Below are positions 1-5,723 of a DNA stretch of 5,954 nucleotides, piece by piece. This DNA is from Candidatus Hydrogenedentota bacterium. Its GTDB lineage: Bacteria; Hydrogenedentota; Hydrogenedentia; Hydrogenedentales; JAEUWI01. The notes under the pieces are model-generated. The model did not search any database and was not told where the DNA came from. It worked only from the letters and a program-made list of their open reading frames with translations. The position numbers and the translations under genes are program-made. Each line of letters starts with the position of its first letter. The first letter of the stretch is position 1. The stretch lies in NCBI GenBank assembly GCA_030430835.1, contig JAUIKJ010000198.1, positions 1 through 5,954 on the forward strand, read 5' to 3'.

Positions 1-1
1 A

Positions 2-727
2 TTTTGCGTAGTCGTTTTTTCCGGCTGCATGGCCGAGGTGTTGACGACGACGGCGATTCGTGGGCAGGCGGAGGCGCAGCAGTTGCAGGCGGTGCAACGG
101 CAACTGGGGCACGCGAAGGACGGGTCCGCCGAGGCGAGCCTGCGCCAGGCAATTCAGGTGTATCAGGCCGAGAAGGGCTACAATCCGCCGTCCCTCGATG
201 CGCTGGTGCCGGAGTATCTCCCCTCGGTGCCCACACATGCGAATGGGCAGCCCTATGGTTATGACGCGTCAACCGGGCAACTGCTGGATGGGCCGGTGAA
301 TACAACGGGGCCGACGCCGCAGGACCACCAGACGATGAACGCGATTCGCGCGGCGATCAATCGCTACGGCACGGACGTGGGGTATTACCCCCCGACGCTG
401 GATGCGCTTGCACCGAAGTATTTGCCCGCGCCACCGCGCACGGCTTCGGGAATGGAATTCACCTACGACAACCAGAACGGCTACGTAGGACATCCGCAGC
501 AGGCGGCGCCTGCGCCGCGTCGGGCCGCGCCGCGCCGCGGCGGTGGTGTTGGCGGGGCCGGTCTCATGGGCGAGACGATGACGGGGATCGGCGTGCAGAA
601 CCAGCTCAACAGCATGGGCAACAGCGGCGTGAACAGCGCGGGCACGCGCAGCCGCAGCAACGTACGCGGCCTGCAGTCGAATCAGAACCAGAACATCAAC
701 CAACAGATGAACAATCTGGGGCTGTAA
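2..727 (+). CDS. Lipoprotein with two tandem GspG-like (type II secretion pseudopilin head) domains, 5' end missing
   Basis: The frame is open to the left edge, so the true start lies outside the window. The first visible residues are hydrophobic and run into F-S-G-C (Cys codon at 26-28), which looks like a lipobox and signal peptidase II site. The ATG at 29 has no ribosome binding site and follows that Cys directly, so it is unlikely to be the start. Counting from that Met, residues 39-85 and 103-152 are two copies of one pattern: an amphipathic helix, then G-Y-x-P-P-[ST]-L-D-A-L-x-P-x-Y-L-P, then a short G-x-x-[YF]-x-Y-[DN] hairpin. This is the pattern of the soluble C-terminal domain of GspG-type major pseudopilins. 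The pilin N-terminal methylation helix is not visible; a lipid anchor seems to replace it. The tail (about 153-232) is Pro/Arg/Gly-rich, then Asn/Gln-rich. The likely location is membrane-anchored on the periplasmic side. A secretion role is only inference, as no gsp gene is present. Family resemblance is fairly confident; function is unknown. Confidence 0.75.
   Translation, partial: FCVVVFSGCMAEVLTTTAIRGQAEAQQLQAVQRQLGHAKDGSAEASLRQAIQVYQAEKGYNPPSLDALVPEYLPSVPTHANGQPYGYDASTGQLLDGPVNTTGPTPQDHQTMNAIRAAINRYGTDVGYYPPTLDALAPKYLPAPPRTASGMEFTYDNQNGYVGHPQQAAPAPRRAAPRRGGGVGGAGLMGETMTGIGVQNQLNSMGNSGVNSAGTRSRSNVRGLQSNQNQNINQQMNNLGL
143..484 (+). repeat. Tandem duplicated GspG-like domain (protein level), two copies
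   Basis: Copy 1 covers 143-283 and copy 2 covers 335-484. Both encode a helix starting with a hydrophobic A-I motif, then Y-x-P-P-[ST]-L-D-A-L-x-P-[EK]-Y-L-P, then a glycine and a Tyr-rich beta hairpin. The copies are clearly related in protein but diverged in DNA, which suggests an old internal duplication. Confidence 0.7.
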
Positions 728-732
728 AGGCT

Positions 733-759
733 GCATCCTGCGCGGTCTATTCGTTATGC
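733..759 (+). promoter_or_regulatory. Candidate promoter or operator of the enolase-superfamily gene (GCATCCTG-N14-TATGC)
   Basis: The 42-bp gap before the gene at 770 holds GCATCCTG (733-740) and TATGC (755-759, reading TATGCT to 760). The second element ends 10 bp before the ATG, a distance usual for a -10 box of a leaderless transcript. The gene has no Shine-Dalgarno sequence, which agrees with that. The same two elements with the same 14-bp spacing precede the gene at 2957. No standard -35 box is visible, so this is a candidate only. Confidence 0.35.
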
Positions 760-769
760 TTGCGGTCCC

Positions 770-2167
770 ATGACGCAGCAAATTCTGATCACCCAGACCA
801 CCCTTTATTTCCTTCCCGTGGAGACGCGTGTCCCGCTGAAGTTCGGGTCGGAGACCCTGACGCATGCGGTGTGTGCGCGGGTGAAGATGACGGTGCGGGA
901 TGGCGCCGGGAACACGGCGGAGGGCTGGGGCGAGACGCCGCTCAGTGTGCAGTGGGTGTGGCCGGGCACGCTTTCCTACGACGCGCGCTTCGCCGCGCTG
1001 GAAGACTTCACCAAGCGGCTTGCGGCGGCGTGGGCGGGATTCGAGGGGACGGGCCACGCGCTGGAAGTGGGGCACGATTTCATTGAGGGCGTGTTGCCCG
1101 CGTTGTTGCAGGCCTTCAATGCCGAGCGCGGCGGCGAGCCGATGCCCCTGCTTGCAGCGCTGGTGTGTTGCTCGGCCTTCGACATCGCGTTGCATGATGC
1201 CTACGGCAAGCTCGTGGAGCGGCCGATCTACGAGACCTACACCGCAGAATTCATGACGCGGGATCTCGCTACCTTTCTCGAGCCCGCAGCCGGTACGGCG
1301 GTGTCCTTCGCCGGGAAGTACCCCGCGAATTTCCTGACCACGCCGCGTCCGGCATCGCTGCCCGCGTGGCATCTGGTGGGAGGGATGGACAAGGTCGACG
1401 CGGCGGAGTTGGATGGAACCGAGCCGGACGACGGGTATCCGGTCCTGTTGCGCGACTGGATCCGGACGGACGGACTGAACTGCCTGAAGATCAAACTGCG
1501 CGGGAACGATGCGGTTTGGGACTACGAACGCCTGGTACGCGTCGGTGAGACCGCGATTGAAGAAGGCGCAAACTGGCTCACCACGGATTTTAACTGCACG
1601 GTGACTGACCCGGCGTATGTCAATGAGATTCTGGACCGGCTCGTGCTGGATCATCCGCGGATTTACGGGATGATCCTCTACGTCGAGCAGCCTTTCCCCT
1701 ACGACCTCGAAGCGCACGCGATCGATGTACACAGCGTGTCCGCGCGCAAACCGCTGTTCATGGACGAGAGCGCGCACGACTGGCGCGTGGTGCGGCGCGG
1801 GCGTGAACTGGGCTGGACGGGCGTCGCGCTGAAGACGTGCAAGACGCAGACCGGCGCGCTGCTATCGCTGTGCTGGGCGAAGGCGCACGGGATGACGCTG
1901 ATGGTCCAGGACCTGACGAACCCGATGCTGGCGCAGATTCCGCATGTGTTACTGGCGGCGCACGCGGGTACGATCATGGGCGTGGAGACGAACGGAATGC
2001 AGTTCTATCCCGATGCGAGCGCGGCCGAAGCCGTGGTACATCCAGGTTTGTACCGGCGACGTGGGGGCCAGTTGCAGTTGGATTCAATCCAGGGTCCGGG
2101 CTACGGGTATCAGGTCGATGTTATCGCGCGCGAACTGCCCGAGGCCGCCACGGTCTGCAACGCGTAG
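770..2167 (+). CDS. Enolase-superfamily enzyme, muconate lactonizing/dipeptide epimerase-like (mandelate racemase/MLE family)
   Basis: A 465-residue, probably cytosolic enzyme. The N-terminal capping domain (about 1-150) carries the family's G-W-G-E-T-P motif (52-57). The barrel shows the full catalytic set: K-I-K (K240, K242) on strand 2, D273 in T-D-F-N, E306 in V-E-Q-P-F, D332 in M-D-E-S, and K355 in A-L-K-T-C-K. D273, E306 and D332 should bind the Mg2+ ion. K242 and K355 face the substrate from opposite sides, as in muconate lactonizing enzymes, o-succinylbenzoate synthases and dipeptide epimerases, and unlike mandelate racemase with its His-Asp pair. The reaction is abstraction of a proton alpha to a carboxylate; the substrate cannot be read from the sequence. 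It is longer than the usual 350-400 residues because of extra sequence between the cap and K240 (about 156-230). The start at 770 gives a normal family N-terminus. It has no Shine-Dalgarno and no catabolic partner gene here. Family is certain, exact activity open. Confidence 0.9.
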   Translation: MTQQILITQTTLYFLPVETRVPLKFGSETLTHAVCARVKMTVRDGAGNTAEGWGETPLSVQWVWPGTLSYDARFAALEDFTKRLAAAWAGFEGTGHALEVGHDFIEGVLPALLQAFNAERGGEPMPLLAALVCCSAFDIALHDAYGKLVERPIYETYTAEFMTRDLATFLEPAAGTAVSFAGKYPANFLTTPRPASLPAWHLVGGMDKVDAAELDGTEPDDGYPVLLRDWIRTDGLNCLKIKLRGNDAVWDYERLVRVGETAIEEGANWLTTDFNCTVTDPAYVNEILDRLVLDHPRIYGMILYVEQPFPYDLEAHAIDVHSVSARKPLFMDESAHDWRVVRRGRELGWTGVALKTCKTQTGALLSLCWAKAHGMTLMVQDLTNPMLAQIPHVLLAAHAGTIMGVETNGMQFYPDASAAEAVVHPGLYRRRGGQLQLDSIQGPGYGYQVDVIARELPEAATVCNA

Positions 2168-2194
2168 CGCACCGCCCGGCTGCACCCCCACTCC

Positions 2195-2800
2195 CTAACT
2201 CGCCTGCTCGATGCCCCAGTAGCGGGTGTCGACGAAGCGCTGCCAGCTCATGAGTTCGTTCTTGGGCACACGCGCACCAAAGCGCGGGAGCCAGCGTGGC
2301 GCAGCCGGCCGAGACAACAACGGCATGCCCGCCTCCTCAGGCGTACGGTTGCCCTTGCTCACGTTGCATTGAACACAGGCCAGCACGAGGTTATCCCACG
2401 AATCCTTCCCCCCGCGCGACTTGGGCAGCACGTGATCCAGGGTCAACTCCTGCTTCGCTGGCCGCTCGCCACAATATTGGCAGCGGTGCCGATCTCGCGC
2501 GAAGATGTTGCGGCGCGAGAAGCTGACCTCGTGCCGGACGAAACCGTTGAACATCGAGAGAATGATCACTTCGGGCAGGCGGAGGTCGAATTGCGGGGTG
2601 GAGACGCAGTTTCCGGCGCGAGCGAACTCGGTGTCGAAGCGCGACACATCACACCAGGCGTCGAAGTCGTGGAGGGAGTAATCTTCGGGGTGAACCACGC
2701 GGGCGTGCCCCTGAAAAAGCAGACACAAGGCCCGGCGGGCGGGGGTGATGTTCACCGCCACCCACGACTTGTTTAAGACGAGTACATGGGCATCCAACAT
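2195..2800 (-). CDS. HNH endonuclease
   Basis: A protein of 201 residues from the ATG at 2800, with no signal peptide or membrane segment. An in-frame TTG at 2815 would add five residues. I prefer the ATG because a GAGTGA-like ribosome binding site lies 7 bp upstream, while the purine run before the TTG touches the codon. Numbered from the TTG, the N-terminal part opens with V-L-V-L-N-K-S-W, typical of a widespread bacterial HNH family. The nuclease domain spans about 100-165: C112-x2-C115, then L-D-H-V-L-P-x-S-R-G-G (D127, H128), W-x-N-L-V (N142) and C147-x2-C150-N. The four cysteines should bind structural zinc, while the D-H pair and Asn form the metal-dependent active site of the beta-beta-alpha fold. 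The C-terminal R-T-P-E-E-A-G-M is also common in this family. It is convergent with the enolase-like gene, with 27 bp between stops. Its cellular role is unknown; no restriction or phage genes lie nearby. Confidence 0.9.
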   Translation of the reverse strand: MLDAHVLVLNKSWVAVNITPARRALCLLFQGHARVVHPEDYSLHDFDAWCDVSRFDTEFARAGNCVSTPQFDLRLPEVIILSMFNGFVRHEVSFSRRNIFARDRHRCQYCGERPAKQELTLDHVLPKSRGGKDSWDNLVLACVQCNVSKGNRTPEEAGMPLLSRPAAPRWLPRFGARVPKNELMSWQRFVDTRYWGIEQAS

Positions 2801-2841
2801 GGCCGATTCACTCAATCCCTCGGACCCTGCGGGTGGGCTGA

Positions 2842-2870
2842 AGTATAGGATCGCTCCGGCGGTGTGTCAA
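2842..2870 (-). promoter_or_regulatory. Sigma70-type promoter of the HNH gene
   Basis: Read on the minus strand, TTGACA (2870-2865) and TATACT (2847-2842) are separated by exactly 17 bp. The -35 box is a perfect match and the -10 box matches five of six positions. Transcription would start near 2835, leaving a leader of about 35 bases before the ATG at 2800. Confidence 0.75.
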
Positions 2871-2916
2871 CCGGAGATGGTTCGTATCTGCGTAATTTTC
2901 ACGCCGCCCGCACACC

Positions 2917-2943
2917 GCATCCTGTATAGTAAGGACGCTATGC
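2917..2943 (+). promoter_or_regulatory. Candidate promoter or operator of the xdhC-like gene
   Basis: GCATCCTG (2917-2924) is followed directly by a possible -10 box TATAGT (2925-2930), and 14 bp after the first element by TATGC (2939-2943). The arrangement copies the one before the gene at 770. No standard -35 box is found 16-18 bp upstream of TATAGT. An AGGA ribosome binding site (2946-2949) sits 7 bp before the ATG at 2957. If TATAGT is the -10 box, that site is inside the transcript; if TATGCA is, transcription would start downstream of it. Confidence 0.35.
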
Positions 2944-2956
2944 ACAGGATTGACCG

Positions 2957-4054
2957 ATGAGCATGGACCTATATCGCACCGCACTTGACTTGCTGGAGCG
3001 CGAGCGGCGCTTTGCCTTCGCGGCGGTGATTCACAGCACGGGATCGACACCCCAAAAGGCGGGCGCCAAGGCCTTGTTCGAGGCGACGGGCGCAGTGCAT
3101 GGCACGCTCGGCGGCGGATGTCTGGAAGCGGAAGCGCGACGACGCGCGCTACATGGTTTGGACACGGATGCCGCCGAGGCCTTTGAACTGCGGCTGGACG
3201 CTATCGACGGCTGGGACGATGGACTCGTCTGCGGCGGCAAGGTCCGGCTGTTTTCGGATCCGTCGCCCGAGCGGAACGCCGCCGTGTGGCACAGCATGTT
3301 GACCGCCGCGGATCACGGTACGCGCGGCGTACTGGTCACGGTCGCCAAGGCACCGGGACATGTGCCAGGCACGGCCTTCTGGATTCCGGATGATCGGCTG
3401 GAAAGCGCGCCGCCGGGGCTCGACGCGGGGATGCTGGACGAGGCAATCCGCGGTGGGGACGCCTGCGCAGTCCAAGTGGATGACGCCGAGTATTTTCTTG
3501 AGCCGGTGTCGCCGCCACCACGATTGATCGTGGCGGGCGCGGGACACATCGGCAAGGCGGTGACGGCGCTGGCCGCGGGACTCGGCTTCGAGGTGACGGT
3601 CGTGGACGACCGTCCGCTCTTTGCGAACGCGGAGAATCTCCCGGGCGCGCGCCGCGTGGTGTGCGGCGATATCGCAGAGGAGCTCGGGAAACAAGGTATC
3701 GACCGGAATACCTACGTGCTGGTCGTGACCCGGGGGCACCGGCACGATGGCGATGCCCTGGCGGCGGTGGTCAACGCCGATGCTGCTTTTATCGGGATGA
3801 TCGGCAGCCGCCGGAAGAGCCTGCTGATCCGCCGGGAGATTGTGGACCGCGGCATCGCCCCGGCCGACGCGGTTGAGCGCGTCGTGTCGCCGGTCGGCCT
3901 GGACCTCGGCGCGCGGACGGTTGAGGAAATCGCCATGAGTATCGCGGCGCAGCTCGTGGCGGTGCGCCGCCGGGGCACGCTTGCGGCAGAATCCCTGCGC
4001 TTGCCGATGGATTCCGATGCCGGCGTGCCGCTTCCGGGCGCGGTTGACGTGTGA
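2957..4054 (+). CDS. XdhC/CoxI-family protein (molybdenum cofactor sulfuration/insertion factor)
   Basis: A 365-residue cytosolic protein with both domains of the family. The N-terminal XdhC/CoxI domain has G-S-T-P-Q-K-A-G-A-K (29-38), G-G-G-C-L-E (52-57; C55 is the conserved Cys) and C-G-G (92-94). The C-terminal Rossmann domain has V-A-G-A-G-H-I-G-K (192-200), V-D-D-R-P (216-220), T-R-G-H-x-H-D (258-264), G-M-I-G-S-R-R-K (280-287) and S-P-V-G-L-D-L-G-A-R-T (311-321). Characterised XdhC binds molybdenum cofactor, protects it during sulfuration and passes it to xanthine dehydrogenase-type hydroxylases; CoxI homologues serve CO dehydrogenase-like enzymes. No hydroxylase subunit or other cofactor gene is in the window, so the client is unknown. 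The ATG at 2957 has AGGA 7 bp upstream; an ATG at 2963 is a weaker choice. It is divergent from the HNH gene. The next gene seems to have its own promoter overlapping the last codons here. Confidence 0.92.
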   Translation: MSMDLYRTALDLLERERRFAFAAVIHSTGSTPQKAGAKALFEATGAVHGTLGGGCLEAEARRRALHGLDTDAAEAFELRLDAIDGWDDGLVCGGKVRLFSDPSPERNAAVWHSMLTAADHGTRGVLVTVAKAPGHVPGTAFWIPDDRLESAPPGLDAGMLDEAIRGGDACAVQVDDAEYFLEPVSPPPRLIVAGAGHIGKAVTALAAGLGFEVTVVDDRPLFANAENLPGARRVVCGDIAEELGKQGIDRNTYVLVVTRGHRHDGDALAAVVNADAAFIGMIGSRRKSLLIRREIVDRGIAPADAVERVVSPVGLDLGARTVEEIAMSIAAQLVAVRRRGTLAAESLRLPMDSDAGVPLPGAVDV

Positions 4055-4072
4055 GCACTGCAGGGTTATCGT
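4044..4072 (+). promoter_or_regulatory. Sigma70-type promoter of the cytochrome/LRR gene
   Basis: TTGACG (4044-4049) and TATCGT (4067-4072) are separated by 17 bp. The -35 box matches five of six consensus positions and the -10 box four of six. The -35 box overlaps the last codons of the xdhC-like gene. The predicted start near 4079 leaves a leader of about 60 bases, so the gene at 4138 is probably transcribed separately. Confidence 0.55.
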
Positions 4073-4100
4073 AGTCGTTTTCCGCAATTCCATCGCGGCA

Positions 4101-4115
4101 CCCGGGGCTCCCGGG
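4101..4115 (+). other. Short GC-only hairpin in the leader of the cytochrome/LRR gene
   Basis: CCCGGG, GCT, CCCGGG forms a 6-bp all-GC stem with a three-base loop. It ends 6 bp before the AGGAG ribosome binding site (4122-4126), which is 11 bp before the ATG. There is no T run, so it is not a normal terminator. It could affect translation or stability of the message; that is inference. Confidence 0.4.
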
Positions 4116-4137
4116 CATTTCAGGAGACTGTAGCACC

Positions 4138-5649
4138 ATGAGACTTGGTATTTTTCTCTGTTCCCTCGGCCTGCTTGCGGGTCTTGGCGCGCCGGCGGCC
4201 GCCCAGGCACCGGACTTCGCAAACGAAATCTGGCCCATTTTCGAGGCGCGCTGCGTAAGTTGCCATGGCGAGAAAAAGCAGCGGGGCGATCTCCGCCTGG
4301 ACACGCGCGCCCATATCGAGGCGGGAGGCGAGAACGGCGCCATCTTTACCGCTGGCAAGCCCGAAGAGAGCTCCTTGCACAATCTCATTATCCTGCCGGA
4401 GGACGACCCGGACATCATGCCCGGCTCGGGCGATCCGCTAACGGCCGAACAGATCGATCTGGTCAAGCGCTGGATCGAAGGTGGCGCGGACTTCGGCGCG
4501 TGGACCGAGGCGGCGGCGCCGGCACCGGCCGGTCCCGCGGGTCCCGGCAAGCCGACGATGGAAGAACTGCTGGCGACACTTGCAGACGGCACCGCCCCCG
4601 CACCGGAAGAAGCCTTGGCAAAACTGCGGGATGCAGGCGCCCTGGTCTTGCCGCTGGATCAGAAGACGCCGCTGCTGCGGGTGGATTTCAACCTGCAGGG
4701 CGACGCGATCACCGATGAGGAACTGGCCCTGTTGGCACCGGTGGCGAACCAGCTCACCTGGCTAAACCTGGCGAAGACCAAGGTAAGCGACAGTGGGCTC
4801 GCCGCGCTCGAATCCTTGCCGAAGCTGACGCGCCTGCATCTGGAGAATACGGCGATCGGCGATCCCGCGCTCGCGCACCTCGCGGGCCTGCAACACCTGC
4901 GCTACCTGAATCTCTACGGCACGAAGGTAACCGATGCGGGGCTGGACAGCCTTGCCGGCCTTGGTAATCTGGAGAAGGTCTATCTCTGGCAAACGGGGGT
5001 GACGCCGGAAGGCGCGCAGAAGCTGGCGGCGGCAATCCCCGGCGTTACGACGAATCTCGGTGAGCAGCTCGCGCCGGATCCCGCGCCGGAGGAAGCAAAG
5101 CCCGAGGAAGAAATGAAAGATGACGCGCCTGCAGACGAGGCGCCGGCGGAAGAGAAGCCGGCGGAGGAGGCGCCCGCTGCGGCACCCGCTCCGGAAAAGA
5201 TTCTCGAGGCTTCGCTGGACGAAGGCAGCTGCTGCACCGCGTCGAAGGCGGATGAAAAAGACTGCAGCCACCCCTGCTGCGTCGAGGCCCGGGAGAAGCT
5301 CGAGGCCTGCGTGAAGTGCAACCCGGGCGCGGCGGACTTCGTGGCATTGGTAAAGCGCTTCGATGCGGGCGGTTGCTGCGCGGCGGCACTTGCCGAAGCC
5401 AAGAAATGCGATCACCCCTGCTGTGTGGAAGCGCGGGACACGGGCGTGGTCTGCGCGAAGTGCAATCCCGGCGCGGTGGCGACGGACGATGCACCGGCGG
5501 CAGTCAATTTGTTCGATGAAGGCAGTTGCTGTGCCACGGCGGTCTTGGCCAACAAGGACTGTGACCACCCCTGCTGCGTCGAGGCGCGTTCTGCGGGCAC
5601 GGTCTGCGGCAAGTGTAACCCCAACGCGAAGCCTGCACAGGAGGCCTGA
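4138..5649 (+). CDS. Exported cytochrome c (planctomycete type) / leucine-rich repeat protein with three C-terminal Cys-rich modules
   Basis: A 503-residue secreted protein. Residues 1-24 are a signal peptide, probably cut after A-Q-A. Residues 25-119 form a planctomycete-type cytochrome c domain: N-E-I-W-P-I-F, heme site C39-V-S-C42-H43, the G-D-L-R-L-D motif (50-55), probable distal ligand M94 in I-M-P-G-S-G, and the closing L-V-K-R-W-I-E-G-G-A-D-F. Residues 206-302 hold four leucine-rich repeats of 24-25 residues (from 206, 230, 254 and 278), with a weaker one before them. Residues 309-359 are a Glu/Pro/Ala linker, probably disordered. Residues 361-497 carry three Cys-rich modules that I do not recognise. 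Heme attachment, electron transfer and periplasmic location follow from the first domain; the LRRs suggest protein binding. The tail's role is unknown, perhaps metal binding or a disulfide scaffold. The start has AGGAG at 4122-4126, a slightly long 11 bp upstream. No dehydrogenase or DUF1553-type partner is in the window. Confidence 0.9.
   Translation: MRLGIFLCSLGLLAGLGAPAAAQAPDFANEIWPIFEARCVSCHGEKKQRGDLRLDTRAHIEAGGENGAIFTAGKPEESSLHNLIILPEDDPDIMPGSGDPLTAEQIDLVKRWIEGGADFGAWTEAAAPAPAGPAGPGKPTMEELLATLADGTAPAPEEALAKLRDAGALVLPLDQKTPLLRVDFNLQGDAITDEELALLAPVANQLTWLNLAKTKVSDSGLAALESLPKLTRLHLENTAIGDPALAHLAGLQHLRYLNLYGTKVTDAGLDSLAGLGNLEKVYLWQTGVTPEGAQKLAAAIPGVTTNLGEQLAPDPAPEEAKPEEEMKDDAPADEAPAEEKPAEEAPAAAPAPEKILEASLDEGSCCTASKADEKDCSHPCCVEAREKLEACVKCNPGAADFVALVKRFDAGGCCAAALAEAKKCDHPCCVEARDTGVVCAKCNPGAVATDDAPAAVNLFDEGSCCATAVLANKDCDHPCCVEARSAGTVCGKCNPNAKPAQEA
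4753..5043 (+). repeat. Leucine-rich repeats in the cytochrome protein, four copies
   Basis: Four consecutive units of 24, 24, 24 and 25 residues follow the pattern L-x-x-[LV]-x-L-x-x-T-x-[VI]-x-x-x-[GA]-L. The third residue block reads N-L, H-L, N-L and Y-L in turn. The phase is exact through the first three copies, and the last ends in a degenerate cap. This is the T-[KG]-V-[TS]-D-x-G-L subtype common in planctomycete LRR proteins. Confidence 0.85.
5218..5628 (+). repeat. Triple Cys-rich module, CC-x9-CxHPCC-x9-CxKCNP
   Basis: The three units lie at 5218-5331, 5362-5475 and 5515-5628 (residues 361-398, 409-446 and 460-497). Each reads D-x-G-[SG]-C-C, nine residues, C-x-H-P-C-C, V-E-A-R plus five residues, then C-x-K-C-N-P-[GN]-A. 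All gaps between cysteines are identical in the three copies, while the residues in the gaps vary, which points to selection on Cys and His geometry. Each unit has seven Cys and one His, 21 Cys in all. The linkers between units vary in length (10 and 13 residues). Confidence 0.9.
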
Positions 5650-5675
5650 TTCAACCTCCCCGCAAGTACACGAAA

Positions 5676-5703
5676 AACGCCCGCCAGGAATCTGGCGGGC
5701 GTT
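5676..5703. terminator. Bidirectional rho-independent terminator between convergent genes
   Basis: A perfect 12-bp stem, AACGCCCGCCAG (5676-5687) with CTGGCGGGCGTT (5692-5703), closes a GAAT loop. Outside it, ACACG (5668-5672) can also pair with CGTGT (5704-5708) across a three-A bulge. On the minus strand the stem runs into five T residues, a good terminator for the gene at 5724-5954. On the plus strand the tail is only GTT-CGTGTTT, so it should work less well for the cytochrome gene. Confidence 0.85.
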
Positions 5704-5723
5704 CGTGTTTCAGGATAGTGGCC

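Noticed and set aside
29..31. ATG at 29 as the start of the first gene
   Set aside because: There is no ribosome binding site, and the frame continues upstream through a hydrophobic stretch and lipobox Cys, so the start is outside the window.
269..1777. A 502-codon open frame on the minus strand, opposite the lipoprotein and enolase-like genes
   Set aside because: It overlaps two well-supported plus-strand genes, is Arg/His-rich with no recognisable motif, and is the usual antisense shadow in GC-rich coding DNA.
2168..2194. A terminator between the convergent enolase-like and HNH genes
   Set aside because: The 27-bp gap contains no inverted repeat or T run that would support one.
2369..2776. 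A 135-codon plus-strand open frame opposite the HNH gene
   Set aside because: The minus strand holds a complete HNH motif set and a consensus promoter; the plus frame has no motif.
2813..2815. TTG at 2815 as the start of the HNH gene
   Set aside because: The purine-rich run touches the TTG with no spacer, while the ATG at 2800 has a GAGTGA-like site 7 bp upstream and gives the usual family N-terminus. The TTG cannot be fully excluded.
7..4084. CGTAGTCGTTTT occurs at 7-18 and at 4070-4081, before the cytochrome gene
   Set aside because: The first copy lies in the signal-peptide coding part of the lipoprotein and the second in a leader. Twelve shared bases with no shared context is best seen as chance.
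3149..4222. A 357-codon minus-strand open frame opposite the xdhC-like gene
   Set aside because: The plus strand encodes a complete XdhC family protein with all motifs; the antisense frame has Arg/His-rich shadow composition.
4762..5568. A 268-codon minus-strand open frame opposite the LRR and Cys-module region
   Set aside because: Its apparent pattern mirrors the LRR and Cys repeats on the plus strand; there is no family match and no start signal.
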